64,000 nt of DNA from Cellulomonas alba (GCF_030362835.1 NZ_JAUCGQ010000001.1:1653461-1717460), one strand, 5' to 3'; counted from the first letter of the stretch, positions 8,763 to 17,195 are shown. Notes: generated by a model from the sequence alone, not told the origin. A program made the numbers and translations.

Positions 8763-10067
8763 GTGGACGTGTCCGGACCGCGCGTGCTGATCGCCGGTGG
8801 CGGCATCGGCGGGCTCGCCGCAGCGCTGACCCTCCACCAGCTCGGCGTGAGCTTCGCGGTGCTCGAGAGCGCTCGGGAGCTGGCGCCGCTCGGGGTCGGG
8901 ATCAACCTCCAGCCCAACGCCGTGCGCGAGCTCGGCGACCTCGGGATCGGTGCGGAGGCGCTCGACCGGATCGGCGTCCCCACCCGCGAGTGGGCGCTCG
9001 TCGGGCGCAACGGGCACGAGATCTACAGCGAGCCGCGCGGCCTGCTCGCCGGCTACCGCTGGCCGCAGTACGCCGTCCACCGGGGCCGACTGCAGATGCT
9101 GCTCGCGCAGACCCTCCGGGACCGGGCCGGCGCGGACGCGATCCGGCCCGGGCACCGCGTCACGGGCTACGAGAAGAACGCGGACGGATCCGTGACGGCG
9201 GTCGGCCGGCGCGCCGACGGCAGCGCGTGGCGCGAGCGCGGCACGGTGCTGATCGGCGCCGACGGCATCCACTCGGCCGTGCGGGCGCAGATGCACCCCG
9301 GCCAGCCGCCGATCCACTGGGGCGGCACGATCATGTGGCGCGGCACCACCCGGGCCGAGCCCGTCCGCACCGGCGCGTCCTTCGTCGGGGTCGGTTCGGC
9401 GCGCCATCGCTTCGTGGTCTACCCGATCTCGCGAGCCGACCCCGCCACGGGTCTGGCCACCGTGAACTGGATCGCCGAGCTGACGGTCGACGACGCGCAG
9501 GGCTGGCAGCGCAGCGGCTGGTTCCGGCAGGTCGGCGTCGAGGAGTTCGCGCACCACTTCGCCGACTGGAGCTACGAGTGGCTCGACGTGCCGGACCTCC
9601 TGGCGCGCGCCGAGGTCGCGTACGAGAACCCGATGATCGACCGTGACCCGGTGCCGACGTGGCAGGACGGCCCCGTGCTGCTGATCGGGGACGCCGCTCA
9701 CCCGATGTACCCCACGGGGTCCAACGGCGCGAGCCAGGCGATCGTCGACGCGCGCGTGCTCGGCGCTGCGATGGTGCGGCACGGCGTGACCCGCGACGCG
9801 CTCGGCGCGTTCGACGCCGAGCTGTGCGGTCCCCTGTCGGAGCTCGTGCTGCGCAACCGCGGGGCGGGCCCGTTCGGCCTGCTCGACCTCGTCGACGAAC
9901 GATGCGGCGGCGAGTTCGACGACATCGACGACGTGGTCCCCGAGGCCGAGCGCAGCGCGTTCGTGGCCGGGTACAAGGCTGCGGCGGGCTTCGCGGTCGA
10001 ACGGCTGAACGCAGCCGGTCCGACCATCCCTCCCGGCGCCCGCGCCAGGTCGGTCGGCCGCACCTAG
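8763..10067 (+). CDS. FAD-dependent monooxygenase (PHBH/PhzS-like)
   Basis: 434 residues. The N-terminal Rossmann motif is GGGIGGLAAALTL, followed by the group A flavoprotein hydroxylase motifs: LIGADGIHSAVR (DG motif, about residue 160) and LIGDAAHPMYPTGSNGASQAI (GD motif, about 300). This family hydroxylates aromatic or heteroaromatic substrates using NAD(P)H and O2; the layout is closest to salicylate hydroxylase and PhzS-type enzymes. GTG start coupled to the DUF3237 gene. Substrate unknown. Confidence 0.88.
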   Translation: MDVSGPRVLIAGGGIGGLAAALTLHQLGVSFAVLESARELAPLGVGINLQPNAVRELGDLGIGAEALDRIGVPTREWALVGRNGHEIYSEPRGLLAGYRWPQYAVHRGRLQMLLAQTLRDRAGADAIRPGHRVTGYEKNADGSVTAVGRRADGSAWRERGTVLIGADGIHSAVRAQMHPGQPPIHWGGTIMWRGTTRAEPVRTGASFVGVGSARHRFVVYPISRADPATGLATVNWIAELTVDDAQGWQRSGWFRQVGVEEFAHHFADWSYEWLDVPDLLARAEVAYENPMIDRDPVPTWQDGPVLLIGDAAHPMYPTGSNGASQAIVDARVLGAAMVRHGVTRDALGAFDAELCGPLSELVLRNRGAGPFGLLDLVDERCGGEFDDIDDVVPEAERSAFVAGYKAAAGFAVERLNAAGPTIPPGARARSVGRT

Positions 10068-10114
10068 CCGACCGCGGCGGCGACCCGACGGCTCTGCGAG
10101 TGACACGGCGGGCC

Positions 10115-10132
10115 GTCGCCGGGCCCGGCGAC
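10115..10132. terminator. GC-rich palindrome between convergent genes
   Basis: GTCGCCGGGCCCGGCGAC is a perfect 18-bp palindrome, able to form a 7-bp stem with a 4-nt loop, in the gap between the convergent monooxygenase and transglutaminase genes. It would serve both directions; no U-tract. Confidence 0.45.
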
Positions 10133-10142
10133 CCCATTCCGA

Positions 10143-10934
10143 TCAGCCGATCGTGACGAGCTCGCGGACGTCGTCGTCGGGCAACGCCTGCGCGACCGCG
10201 GTCACGCTGAGCTCGCCGAGGACCGCCTCGCCGTGGTGCACGCTGAGGAAGGCGGTGTCGGACGCGTCCCGCCCGGTCGCGACCCGCACGAGCGTCGCGC
10301 GGGGCGCGAGCGTCGTCGCGTCGACCACCCGCCAGCGGTCCTCGACCCACGCCTCCGCGACCGCGTGGAAGTCCATGGGGTCCAGGCCGGGCGCGTACAC
10401 CGCGACGAGCCGCGCCGGCATGTCGAGCGCCCGCAGCAGGGCGACGACCAGGTGCGCGTAGTCGCGGCACACACCCTGCCGGGCCAGGAGCGTGCGGACG
10501 GCACCGTCCGTCGGCAGGCTCGATCCGGGCACGTACGCCAGCCGCGAGCCGACCCACGACGAGACCGCGGCGAGCAGGTCGCGCCCGGCGAGTCCCCCGA
10601 ACTCGGCGCGCGCCGTCGGGCCGAGCGAGTCGGACTCGCAGTACCGGCTCGGCCGCAGGTAGCGCAGCAGGTCGGCCTCGTCGGTGGCGAGCTGCGGCGT
10701 GCCGCCGAGGACGGTGCCGGCGTAGTCGAGGACGAGCGCGCCGGGTGCGGCGTCGAGCAGGTGCACCCGCGTCCCGTGATCGCCCGCCACGACGCGCGGC
10801 GCCACGGGGACGCCGTCGATCGTGCAGGTGAGCTGCTCGCGCACGTCGTAGCCCGGTGCGGGCGCCAGCTGGAAGGCGAGAGTTGCGGGCGTCCGGACGT
10901 CGAGCGTGAGGTGGGCGGACACGTCGCGATCCAT
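10143..10934 (-). CDS. Transglutaminase-like cysteine protease family protein
   Basis: 263 residues. An N-terminal beta domain (about 1-95) precedes a transglutaminase-like core with the catalytic triad visible: Cys in RQGVCRDYAHL, His in DFHAVAEAWV, Asp in WRVVDAT. Family members are thiol hydrolases or peptidases acting on proteins; no signal peptide is present. The start is set at MDRDVSAHL because the open frame further upstream is only translation of a 47-bp tandem duplication. Confidence 0.85.
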   Translation of the reverse strand: MDRDVSAHLTLDVRTPATLAFQLAPAPGYDVREQLTCTIDGVPVAPRVVAGDHGTRVHLLDAAPGALVLDYAGTVLGGTPQLATDEADLLRYLRPSRYCESDSLGPTARAEFGGLAGRDLLAAVSSWVGSRLAYVPGSSLPTDGAVRTLLARQGVCRDYAHLVVALLRALDMPARLVAVYAPGLDPMDFHAVAEAWVEDRWRVVDATTLAPRATLVRVATGRDASDTAFLSVHHGEAVLGELSVTAVAQALPDDDVRELVTIG

Positions 10935-10966
10935 GCCCGCGAGTCTGTGGGTCGACGCGCCCCGGC

Positions 10967-11060
10967 GCCAGAGCAGGCGCGCGCGACCGGCCCCGACCGC
11001 GGCCGGCGCCCACGCCAGAGCAGGCGCGCGCGACCGGCCCCGACCGCGGCCGGCGCCCAC
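10967..11060. repeat. Perfect 47-bp tandem duplication
   Basis: Two identical 47-bp units (10967-11013 and 11014-11060) stand head to tail 32 bp before the transglutaminase start codon. The unit is GC-rich and contains CCCGACCGCGGCCGGCG. No mismatch between copies implies a recent slippage event. The rest of the gap up to the expansin gene (11061-11254) holds no recognised gene. Confidence 0.85.
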
Positions 11061-11254
11061 TCAGAACCTCAGCCGACCGTCCGGTCCGAGCTCCGCGACC
11101 CCCTGCCGCAGGCGAACCCCGGACGACGTGGTGCGACGACCGCCCCGCCGCGCTCGTGGCTCTCGTCTCGTCGGTAAACGATTTGCAGCCTCATGACGCG
11201 CGCAGGCGGCCGGACACACTCGGCGCGACCTGTCGTCCGTCGAAAGGGATCGTC

Positions 11255-12583
11255 ATGTCCACGCAGGGGTACGGCCGGTGGCGGACTCGCGTGCTCACGG
11301 CACTCCTCGCGGCCGGTGCGCTCGTCGCCGCCCTCGTCGTCGGCCAGGCGCCCGCGGACGCGCTGAACGCCGGCGGCGAGCCGGGCCCGGTGACCGGCAA
11401 CGCGACGTGGTTCGACAACCTCGGCTCGCCGTACGGCGGCTGCGGGATGCCGCAGGACCAGCTCGAGACGCAGAACTGGATCGCGCTGAACGTCTTCAAC
11501 ACGCCGGGTGACTACGCGATGTACTCGCGTCCGATGGCCGCGAACGACGCGAGGCTCGGCATGTTCGACAACGGCCTCAACTGCGGCCGTTGGGTGCGGG
11601 TGTCGATCGGGGACTACTGCACGGGCATCAACGACGGCGCTGCCGGGCAGGCGTTCTGCCGCAACGGCTCGTGGGTCGCGGACAAGTACGACGGCGCGAC
11701 GCTCGACATGCTCGTGGCGGACAGCTGCGGCGACCCCAACGCGTGGTGCCGCGACGACCCGTACCACATCGACCTGGCCCACCAGGCGATCAACCGGTTC
11801 GTCCAGAACGGCGCACCGGTCGGCGACCTCGAGCCCGCGCACTGGGGCAACCGCCACGTCACGTGGCAGTTCATCCCGGCGCCGAGCTACTCCGGCGACA
11901 TCCAGATCGGCTTCATCCAGGGCTCCCAGAAGTGGTGGGGCGGGGTCTCGATCAGCCACCTGCCCAACGGCATCCACGGCGTCGAGAACTTCACCGACGG
12001 CGCCTGGGCCACGGCCACGATGGACACCGACATGGGGCAGGCCTACCTGATCAAGCCGACCACCACGGGCGGGACGGACTACCGGATCCGGGTCAAGGAC
12101 GTCACCGGCGCCTACCTGTTCGGCGGCCGCGAGTACTCGTTCTCGCTCCCGGCGAGCTGTGGCGGCTCGTGCTCGGCGCCGCGGACGGTCGTCACGTACA
12201 CGACGACGGCCGGGGCCGGCTCGACGCCGACCCCGACCCCGACGGTCACGCCGACCCCGACAGCCACGCCGACCCCGACCCCGACGCCCACGCGGGGATC
12301 GTCCACATGCACCGCGACCTTCCGGGCCGCGAGCACGTGGTCGGGCGGCTACCAGGGCGAGGTCACGGTGACGGCCGGCTCCGCCGCGATCACGTCGTGG
12401 ACGGTCACCCTCTCCGACACGTCCGTGAGCAGCCTCTGGAACGGGGTCGTGACGGCGTCGGGGTCGACCGCGACGGTCCGCAACGCGTCGTACAACGGCA
12501 GCGTGGCGGCCGGCGGGACGACGACGTTCGGCTTCCTGGGCACCGGCTCGCCGGGCACGCCGCACCTGACCTGCTCGGCCTGA
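11255..12583 (+). CDS. Secreted expansin-like protein with C-terminal CBM2
   Basis: 442 residues. Signal peptide about 1-36 (cleavage near ADA-L). Residues 45-195 resemble the expansin double-psi barrel (SPYGGCGMPQ, NWIALNV, and Asp in HIDLA near residue 173); 196-300 match the second beta domain. A Thr-Pro linker (about 320-348) joins a CBM2 module (351-442) bounded by two cysteines. Expansin-like proteins loosen cellulose-containing matrices without hydrolysis and CBM2 binds cellulose or xylan. ATG is preceded by GAAAGGG. Assignment to expansins rather than a GH45-like barrel is by motif only. Confidence 0.75.
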   Translation: MSTQGYGRWRTRVLTALLAAGALVAALVVGQAPADALNAGGEPGPVTGNATWFDNLGSPYGGCGMPQDQLETQNWIALNVFNTPGDYAMYSRPMAANDARLGMFDNGLNCGRWVRVSIGDYCTGINDGAAGQAFCRNGSWVADKYDGATLDMLVADSCGDPNAWCRDDPYHIDLAHQAINRFVQNGAPVGDLEPAHWGNRHVTWQFIPAPSYSGDIQIGFIQGSQKWWGGVSISHLPNGIHGVENFTDGAWATATMDTDMGQAYLIKPTTTGGTDYRIRVKDVTGAYLFGGREYSFSLPASCGGSCSAPRTVVTYTTTAGAGSTPTPTPTVTPTPTATPTPTPTPTRGSSTCTATFRAASTWSGGYQGEVTVTAGSAAITSWTVTLSDTSVSSLWNGVVTASGSTATVRNASYNGSVAAGGTTTFGFLGTGSPGTPHLTCSA

Positions 12584-12606
12584 CGGTCGGCGACGGCCGT
12601 CAGGCC
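12577..12606. terminator. Hairpin after the expansin-like gene
   Basis: A perfect 10-bp inverted repeat, GGCCTGACGG and CCGTCAGGCC with a 10-nt loop; the stop codon lies within the left arm. It separates the expansin gene from the convergent permease gene. Confidence 0.6.
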
Positions 12607-12642
12607 GCACGTCGGCACAGCCGCACCGTCGGCGTCCGGCAC

Positions 12643-14025
12643 TCACATCCGCTCGACGCGGTCCGGCTCCGGTCCCCGGTCGCTCTGACCGATCGGGTGA
12701 CCGGCGTCGTCGCCGCGCGCTGCGACTCGCCGCGCCCGACCGTGGCGTTCGGGGGCGCGCGGGCTGCGGGAGGCCCGTGCTCGCTCGACCGCCGCAACCC
12801 GGCGGCCGTACAGGGCGGCCCCCGCGGCCAGGGCGACGGGGAGCAGCAGCATCCATCCGCAGGAGACCAGCACGAGTGCGACGAGCACGGAGGCGAGCAG
12901 GGCGCCGACGCGCGCACCACCCGTCAGCAGCCGCGCCCCGGCGAGGGTGCCGGCAAGGGTGACCGCACCGAGCAGGGCGCTCGTGGCGCGCACGAGGGTG
13001 TCCAGCTGCAGGCCGGCCAGCGCCGTGGCTGCGACGACGAGCGCGCAGCTGCAGGTCAACGTGAGCACGCTGCGACCGGACCAGCCGGCGTCGGGACCGA
13101 CCGGCGTCGAGAGCAACGGGACGGTGCGCGCACGCCCGAGTGCGGCGCCGAGCTGGATGCCGCTGGCGAGGTAGCCGTTGATCGCGCCGAACGTCAGCGC
13201 GACAGCGGCTCCGGCGGTGAGCACGGTTCCGGCGGGACCGAACGTGCCGCGAAGGAAGGTCAGCAGCGGGACGGAGCTCTGCCCGGCGTCGAGCCCGATC
13301 GTGAGGACAGCCAGGCCCAGGTACAGGACGGTGACGACGAGCAGTGCGACGACGGTGGCGCGCAGCACGGTCGTGCCGCTGCCGAACTGGGCGGACAGGT
13401 GCGTGGCCGCCTCCCAGCCGGAGAAGGCGTAGAAGAGCAACGCCGCGGCCGCACCCACCGCCGTCCACCCGCGCGGGGCGAACGGTGTGAACGCCGCGGC
13501 GTCGACCCGGGAGGCAGACGTGACGATGGTCGTGGCGAGAAGCGCGACGAGCAGCACGGTCGAGACGACCTGGCTGCGTCCGCTCGCACGCAGCCCGGCG
13601 ACGTTCGCCGCCAGCCCGGCGACGACGAACGCCGCGCCCAGGATCCGTACCCACCCCGTGTCGACGGCAGCCGCGGCGGCCAGGTACCGCGCGCCGATGA
13701 TGCCGGCGGCGGCGACCCCGATCGGGACGGCGGCGTAGAACCACCACCCCACCGGCCCGGCGGCCCAGTCCCCGAAGGCGTGCGCCGCGAAGCCCGAGAT
13801 CCCTCCCCCGCCGGGATGGCGCGCGCCGAGCGTCGCGAACGTCAGCGCGATCGGCACCGAGGCCGCCAGGAGCGCGGCCCAGGCCGCCAGCGGCGCCGGG
13901 CCGGCCGCGTGAGCGGCCAACGCCGGCAGCGCGAGCGCTCCTGGGCCCAGCAGGCTGCCCAGCAGCATCGCGGCCCCCGTGACCACGCCGAACCGGTAGG
14001 GCGTCCGGCTCCGTGCGGGCATCAC
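12643..14025 (-). CDS. APC-superfamily amino acid permease
   Basis: 460 residues with 11-12 hydrophobic helices and a 60-residue hydrophilic Arg-rich tail. The first helix has the unwound-helix sequence GAAMLLGSLLGPGALALP typical of APC transporters. Likely an amino acid importer or exporter in the membrane. The start codon overlaps the stop of the DUF2000 gene (ATGA), so both form one transcript read away from the Lrp/AsnC regulator at 14547. Alternative starts exist one codon downstream. Confidence 0.85.
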   Translation of the reverse strand: MMPARSRTPYRFGVVTGAAMLLGSLLGPGALALPALAAHAAGPAPLAAWAALLAASVPIALTFATLGARHPGGGGISGFAAHAFGDWAAGPVGWWFYAAVPIGVAAAGIIGARYLAAAAAVDTGWVRILGAAFVVAGLAANVAGLRASGRSQVVSTVLLVALLATTIVTSASRVDAAAFTPFAPRGWTAVGAAAALLFYAFSGWEAATHLSAQFGSGTTVLRATVVALLVVTVLYLGLAVLTIGLDAGQSSVPLLTFLRGTFGPAGTVLTAGAAVALTFGAINGYLASGIQLGAALGRARTVPLLSTPVGPDAGWSGRSVLTLTCSCALVVAATALAGLQLDTLVRATSALLGAVTLAGTLAGARLLTGGARVGALLASVLVALVLVSCGWMLLLPVALAAGAALYGRRVAAVERARASRSPRAPERHGRARRVAARGDDAGHPIGQSDRGPEPDRVERM

Positions 14026-14426
14026 GCACCCATCAGCGCCAGGCGCTTGGTCAGCTTCGTGACCCGGCTGCGCGGGCCGTGAAGAATCAGCCCGACGTAC
14101 TCGACGTCCTGCGTCGTCGTCTCCGACAACGCCTGCTCGTACTCGGCGTAGCTGCGCGAGCGGCGCGCGACCTCGTTGAACCCGACCACGGTGACGCCGC
14201 CCGCTGCCAGCGCGTGCACGTGCAGCTCGCGCAGCTCGCGTCCGGAGGCGGCCAGCGTCGGCACCGGCACCGGGTTCAGCCCCGCGTGCAGCGTCCCCGA
14301 CGCATCCGCGCTGTCCTCGGCGACCGACGCGTCGAGGCGTCCGCCCAGCGCGAGCCCGAGCACCACGGCCGCGTTGGCGGCCAGCGCCGGGGGCAGATCG
14401 GTTCGGAGCACCAGAACGATCTTCAT
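14022..14426 (-). CDS. DUF2000 domain protein
   Basis: 134 residues matching DUF2000 in length and pattern: MKIVLVLRTDLPPALAANA at the N-terminus, LHVHALAAGGVTVVGFNEVAR in the middle and YVGLILHGPRSRVTKLTKRL at the end. Function is unknown, but such genes recur beside Lrp/AsnC regulators and amino acid transporters, as here. The start is the ATG at MKIVLVL since the upstream extension lies over the operator region. Coupled by 4-bp overlap to the permease. Confidence 0.82.
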   Translation of the reverse strand: MKIVLVLRTDLPPALAANAAVVLGLALGGRLDASVAEDSADASGTLHAGLNPVPVPTLAASGRELRELHVHALAAGGVTVVGFNEVARRSRSYAEYEQALSETTTQDVEYVGLILHGPRSRVTKLTKRLALMGA

Positions 14427-14478
14427 GTCCACATCCCGCCCGACGAGGCGGTCAGATGACCGCCGTCCACGCACGACG

Positions 14479-14540
14479 GTAGGCGAACGAACGTCTGGTG
14501 CGGCCTGCGGCCGAACTTCGTTCGGAGCCGCGCCTACGCT
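14479..14540. promoter_or_regulatory. Divergent control region of the Lrp/AsnC divergon
   Basis: Between the divergent DUF2000-permease and Lrp genes are a 6-3-6 palindrome CCGAAC-TTC-GTTCGG (14511-14525), a related direct motif CGAACGAACG (14484-14493), and outer arms GTAGGCG (14479) and CGCCTAC (14531). TACGCT (14535-14540) is a -10 box 6 nt before the Lrp GTG start, consistent with a leaderless, autoregulated transcript. Confidence 0.6.
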
Positions 14541-14546
14541 GGGCGG

Positions 14547-15008
14547 GTGGACGAACTTGATTCGGCGATCGTGGCCGAGCTGCAACGCGATGCGCGGCAG
14601 ACCAACCGGGAGCTCGCGCGACGGCTCGGGATCGCACCCTCGACCTGCCTGGAGCGCGTGCGGCTCCTGCGCCGACGAGGCGTGATCCTCGGCTACCGCG
14701 CCGTCATCTCCCCGCCGGCCCTCAACCGCGGCGTCGAGGCGTTCGTCTCGACCCGACTACGACCACTCAACCGCCCCGTGATCGACGGGTTCAAGCAGGC
14801 CGTCATCGAGCTTCCCGAGGTGGTCGCCGTCTACGTCATCGCCGGCGACGAGGACTTCCTGATCCACGTCACCGTGCCCGACCTCGACCACCTGCACGCG
14901 TTCCTCGTCGACCGCCTCGCTCCGCGCCGGGAGGTCGTCAGCTTCCGCAGCCAGATCGTGTTCCAGAGCGCGCACAAGGACGTCCTCGAACGCCTCGCGC
15001 ACGGGTGA
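14547..15008 (+). CDS. Lrp/AsnC family transcriptional regulator
   Basis: 153 residues: N-terminal winged helix-turn-helix (about 1-60; LDSAIVAELQRDARQTNRELA, LGIAPSTCLERVRLLRRRG) and a RAM ligand-binding domain (about 65-150; VIELPEVVAVYVIAGDEDFLIHV). The RAM domain usually senses an amino acid. Transcribed divergently from the DUF2000-permease pair, whose expression it most likely controls. GTG start without a ribosome site but with a -10 box 6 nt upstream. Confidence 0.93.
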   Translation: MDELDSAIVAELQRDARQTNRELARRLGIAPSTCLERVRLLRRRGVILGYRAVISPPALNRGVEAFVSTRLRPLNRPVIDGFKQAVIELPEVVAVYVIAGDEDFLIHVTVPDLDHLHAFLVDRLAPRREVVSFRSQIVFQSAHKDVLERLAHG

Positions 15009-15073
15009 CGGACCGACCGCGACAGGCACGGTCGCCGTGCGCCCGAGTCCCTGCAGGGCCGGCGCCCCCGCCG

Positions 15074-16003
15074 TCACACCAGCTCGACGCGGTCCGCCTG
15101 CGGTCCCCGGTCGCTCTGCCGGACGTCGTAGCGCACCCTGTCGCCCTCCCGCAGCGCGTCGGCGCCGCGCACGACCGACACGTGCACGAACAGGTCGTCG
15201 CCGCCCGCGTCGGGGGTGATGAAGCCGAAGCCACGGTCCGCGTCGTAGCGCGCGACGACGCCCTGGCCGCCGCGCACGGGAGCGCCCGATCGCCGCGGCT
15301 CGGGCCGACCGCCGGCGGGAGCCGCGGACCGGCGAGGCGCGCCCCCCACGAGCTCCACGTCGCGGGCCTGCGGGCCCCGCTCGCCGGCGGCGACGTCGAA
15401 GGCGACCCGGTCCCCCTGCGACAGCTCGCGCAGTCCTCCCAGCAGCTCTCGGACGTGGACGAAGACGTCCTCGTCGCCGGAGTCGGGCGAGATGAACCCG
15501 AAGCCCTTCTCGGCGTCGAAGAACGTCACGGTGCCGTCCGCGCCGTCGGACGCCGCCGCCCGGGTGGCCTGCTCTCCGAGGGGCAGCAGGTGGTCCGCCT
15601 GCGGCCCCTTCTCCCCGTCGACGACCAGGAACGCGACCCGCTGCCCCTCCCGGACCACGCCGCCACCGACGATGGCCGAGCTGTGGACGAAGATCTCGGC
15701 GCCGCCGCCGTCCGGTGCGAGGAAGCCGTACCCCTTCGCCGGCTCGTACCAGGAGACGGTGCCGAGCACACCCAGGGTCGCGTCGGCCGGGAGGTCGCGC
15801 GTGACCCGGACGCGGCGCGCCTGCGGGCCGCGGTCGCCCTCGCCGATCTCGAACTCGACCTCCTGGCCCTCCCGGAGCACCCGCGGCCCGTCGTCGCCGA
15901 CGATCTCGGACGCGTGCACGAACAGGTCCTCGGCCCCGTCCCCGAGGTCGAGGAAGCCGAACCCCCGATCGGGGTCGAACCAGCGGACAACTCCCTGCGG
16001 CAC
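15074..16003 (-). CDS. Four-cold-shock-domain protein
   Basis: 309 residues made of four CSDs: about 2-67, 79-142, 156-219 and 246-309. Each has the RNP1 signature (GFGF at 14, GYGF at 91, GFGF at 167 and 258) and the RNP2 signature (LFVH near 27, IFVH near 104, VFVH near 180, LFVH near 271), and each ends with a GPQA motif. The domains bind single-stranded nucleic acid in single-CSD proteins, which are about 67 residues long. Linkers are 10-14 residues, with a Pro/Arg/Gly-rich one (220-245) before the last. GTG start with AAGGAG 7 nt upstream. Bacterial proteins with four CSDs in one chain are unusual. Confidence 0.9.
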   Translation of the reverse strand: MPQGVVRWFDPDRGFGFLDLGDGAEDLFVHASEIVGDDGPRVLREGQEVEFEIGEGDRGPQARRVRVTRDLPADATLGVLGTVSWYEPAKGYGFLAPDGGGAEIFVHSSAIVGGGVVREGQRVAFLVVDGEKGPQADHLLPLGEQATRAAASDGADGTVTFFDAEKGFGFISPDSGDEDVFVHVRELLGGLRELSQGDRVAFDVAAGERGPQARDVELVGGAPRRSAAPAGGRPEPRRSGAPVRGGQGVVARYDADRGFGFITPDAGGDDLFVHVSVVRGADALREGDRVRYDVRQSDRGPQADRVELV

Positions 16004-16208
16004 GGTGGACTCCTTGTCGATGCACGAACGGTGCCGTCCAGTGTCCTCCTCCCTCGCAGAGAGCGGGATGCCGGCCTCGTCGTCCGCGAACGCCTCGCGC
16101 TCGTCGTCGAGCTCGGAATGCCGGCTCTCGCCGTCCGGTTCCTGCCTGTGTCGGGTGGAACCGGCTGAGGAGTCCGCGTCGAACGGTCGCGCGGGTGGGG
16201 AGGACGAC

Positions 16209-16574
16209 GTGGAACCAACGGTCATCGAGGCGTTGCAGCAGAGCCAGACCATCGACCTGACCACGACGGGTCGCCGCACCGGTGAGGCCCGGCGGATCGA
16301 GATCTTCCTGCATGCGGACCGAGGCCTGCTGTTCATCACGGGCATGCCTCGCCCGCAGACGCGGTCCTGGATCCACAACATCCAGGCCGACCCGCACGTG
16401 ACCCTGCACCTCAAGCACGGGGTGCACGCCGACGTGCCGGCCCTCGCGCGCGTGGTCACCGATCCGGCGGAGCGGCGTCCGCTCATCGAGTCGGCGGCGG
16501 CACGGTGGGGTCGCCGCGACGTCGAGCTGATGATGGAGCAGAGCCCGCTGATCGTGCTCGAGCCGAGCTCCTGA
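16209..16574 (+). CDS. F420/FMN-dependent nitroreductase family protein (Ddn-like)
   Basis: 121 residues of the split-barrel deazaflavin-dependent oxidoreductase family: LTTTGRRTGEARRIEIFLH, LFITGMPRPQTRSWIHNIQADPHVTLHL. Such proteins bind coenzyme F420 or a flavin; family length is 120-150, so this is a minimal member. GTG start with GGGGAGG 8 nt upstream. Divergent from the four-CSD gene (about 205 bp apart). Confidence 0.85.
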   Translation: MEPTVIEALQQSQTIDLTTTGRRTGEARRIEIFLHADRGLLFITGMPRPQTRSWIHNIQADPHVTLHLKHGVHADVPALARVVTDPAERRPLIESAAARWGRRDVELMMEQSPLIVLEPSS

Positions 16575-16612
16575 GCTCCGCCCGACGCTGGCCAGACCGT
16601 CGACCGGCGGCC

Positions 16613-16618
16613 TAGCGT
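16613..16618 (+). promoter_or_regulatory. -10 box TAGCGT of a probable leaderless gene
   Basis: TAGCGT ends 6 nt before ATG 16625; no ribosome site stands between. Confidence 0.45.
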
Positions 16619-16624
16619 CGGGGA

Positions 16625-17164
16625 ATGGTGGTCAGCACTGCCGGGACGGTCGCCTTCGACGGCGAGAAGCTGATCCGCGCCTTGGACGACGAGCGGTCCG
16701 CGCGATCGCTGCCGTGGCGGGGCCTCGCCGTCGAGCTGTGGGAGCAGTCCGCCGACCTCAACGCGCGGCTCGGGGACGACGCCCTCTGCCCCGGCGCGCT
16801 CCACCGCACGGCGGTGCGGGGAACGATGTCGTGCCAGTACGCGCTGCCGCTGCTCCGCTGGCTCGGGCGGCCGCCCGAGGACTTCCTGGTCGGCGACGTC
16901 GCCGACGTCGGCGAGACCGCGCTCGTCGAGGCCGGTCCCGACAAGCGGCTCCACTGGGACCTCGCCGAGCTGTACGCCGACCTCGACCGCCGCCGGCAGT
17001 CCCGCGGGCTGACCTGGGCAGCCCTCGGCGCCGAGCTCGGCTGCACCCCGAGCCGGCTGACGAACCTCCGGACGGCGCGCCAGGCCGACATGGGCCTGGC
17101 GATGCAGGTCACCCAGTGGCTGGGCGAGCCGGCCGCGCGCTACATCCACGCCACCGACTGGTAG
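16625..17164 (+). CDS. Hypothetical protein with two tandem HTH-like modules
   Basis: 179 residues, not matched to a named family. Two similar halves (about 14-92 and 110-175) each have a long first helix with LxxDLxxRR or LIRALDDER, an HTH-like segment and a terminal LPLLRWLGRPPEDFL or MQVTQWLGEPAARYI. The second half, LTWAALGAELGCTPSRLTNLR, reads as a Cro/C1-type HTH; the first has degenerated or specialised. Probably a DNA-binding protein created by internal duplication. No membrane segment or signal. Confidence 0.65.
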   Translation: MVVSTAGTVAFDGEKLIRALDDERSARSLPWRGLAVELWEQSADLNARLGDDALCPGALHRTAVRGTMSCQYALPLLRWLGRPPEDFLVGDVADVGETALVEAGPDKRLHWDLAELYADLDRRRQSRGLTWAALGAELGCTPSRLTNLRTARQADMGLAMQVTQWLGEPAARYIHATDW

Positions 17165-17195
17165 CACGCCGAGTCCCGTCCCCCCGGAGGCCGTC

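Noticed and set aside
8052-10106. Long open frame antisense to the DUF3237 and monooxygenase genes
   Set aside because: Arg/Ala/Val-rich translation with no domain; arises from GC-rich codons of the real genes on the other strand, whose motifs are clear.
12208-12300. DNA repeat of mobile origin in the expansin gene
   Set aside because: The CCGACC repetition is simply the coding of the Thr-Pro linker.
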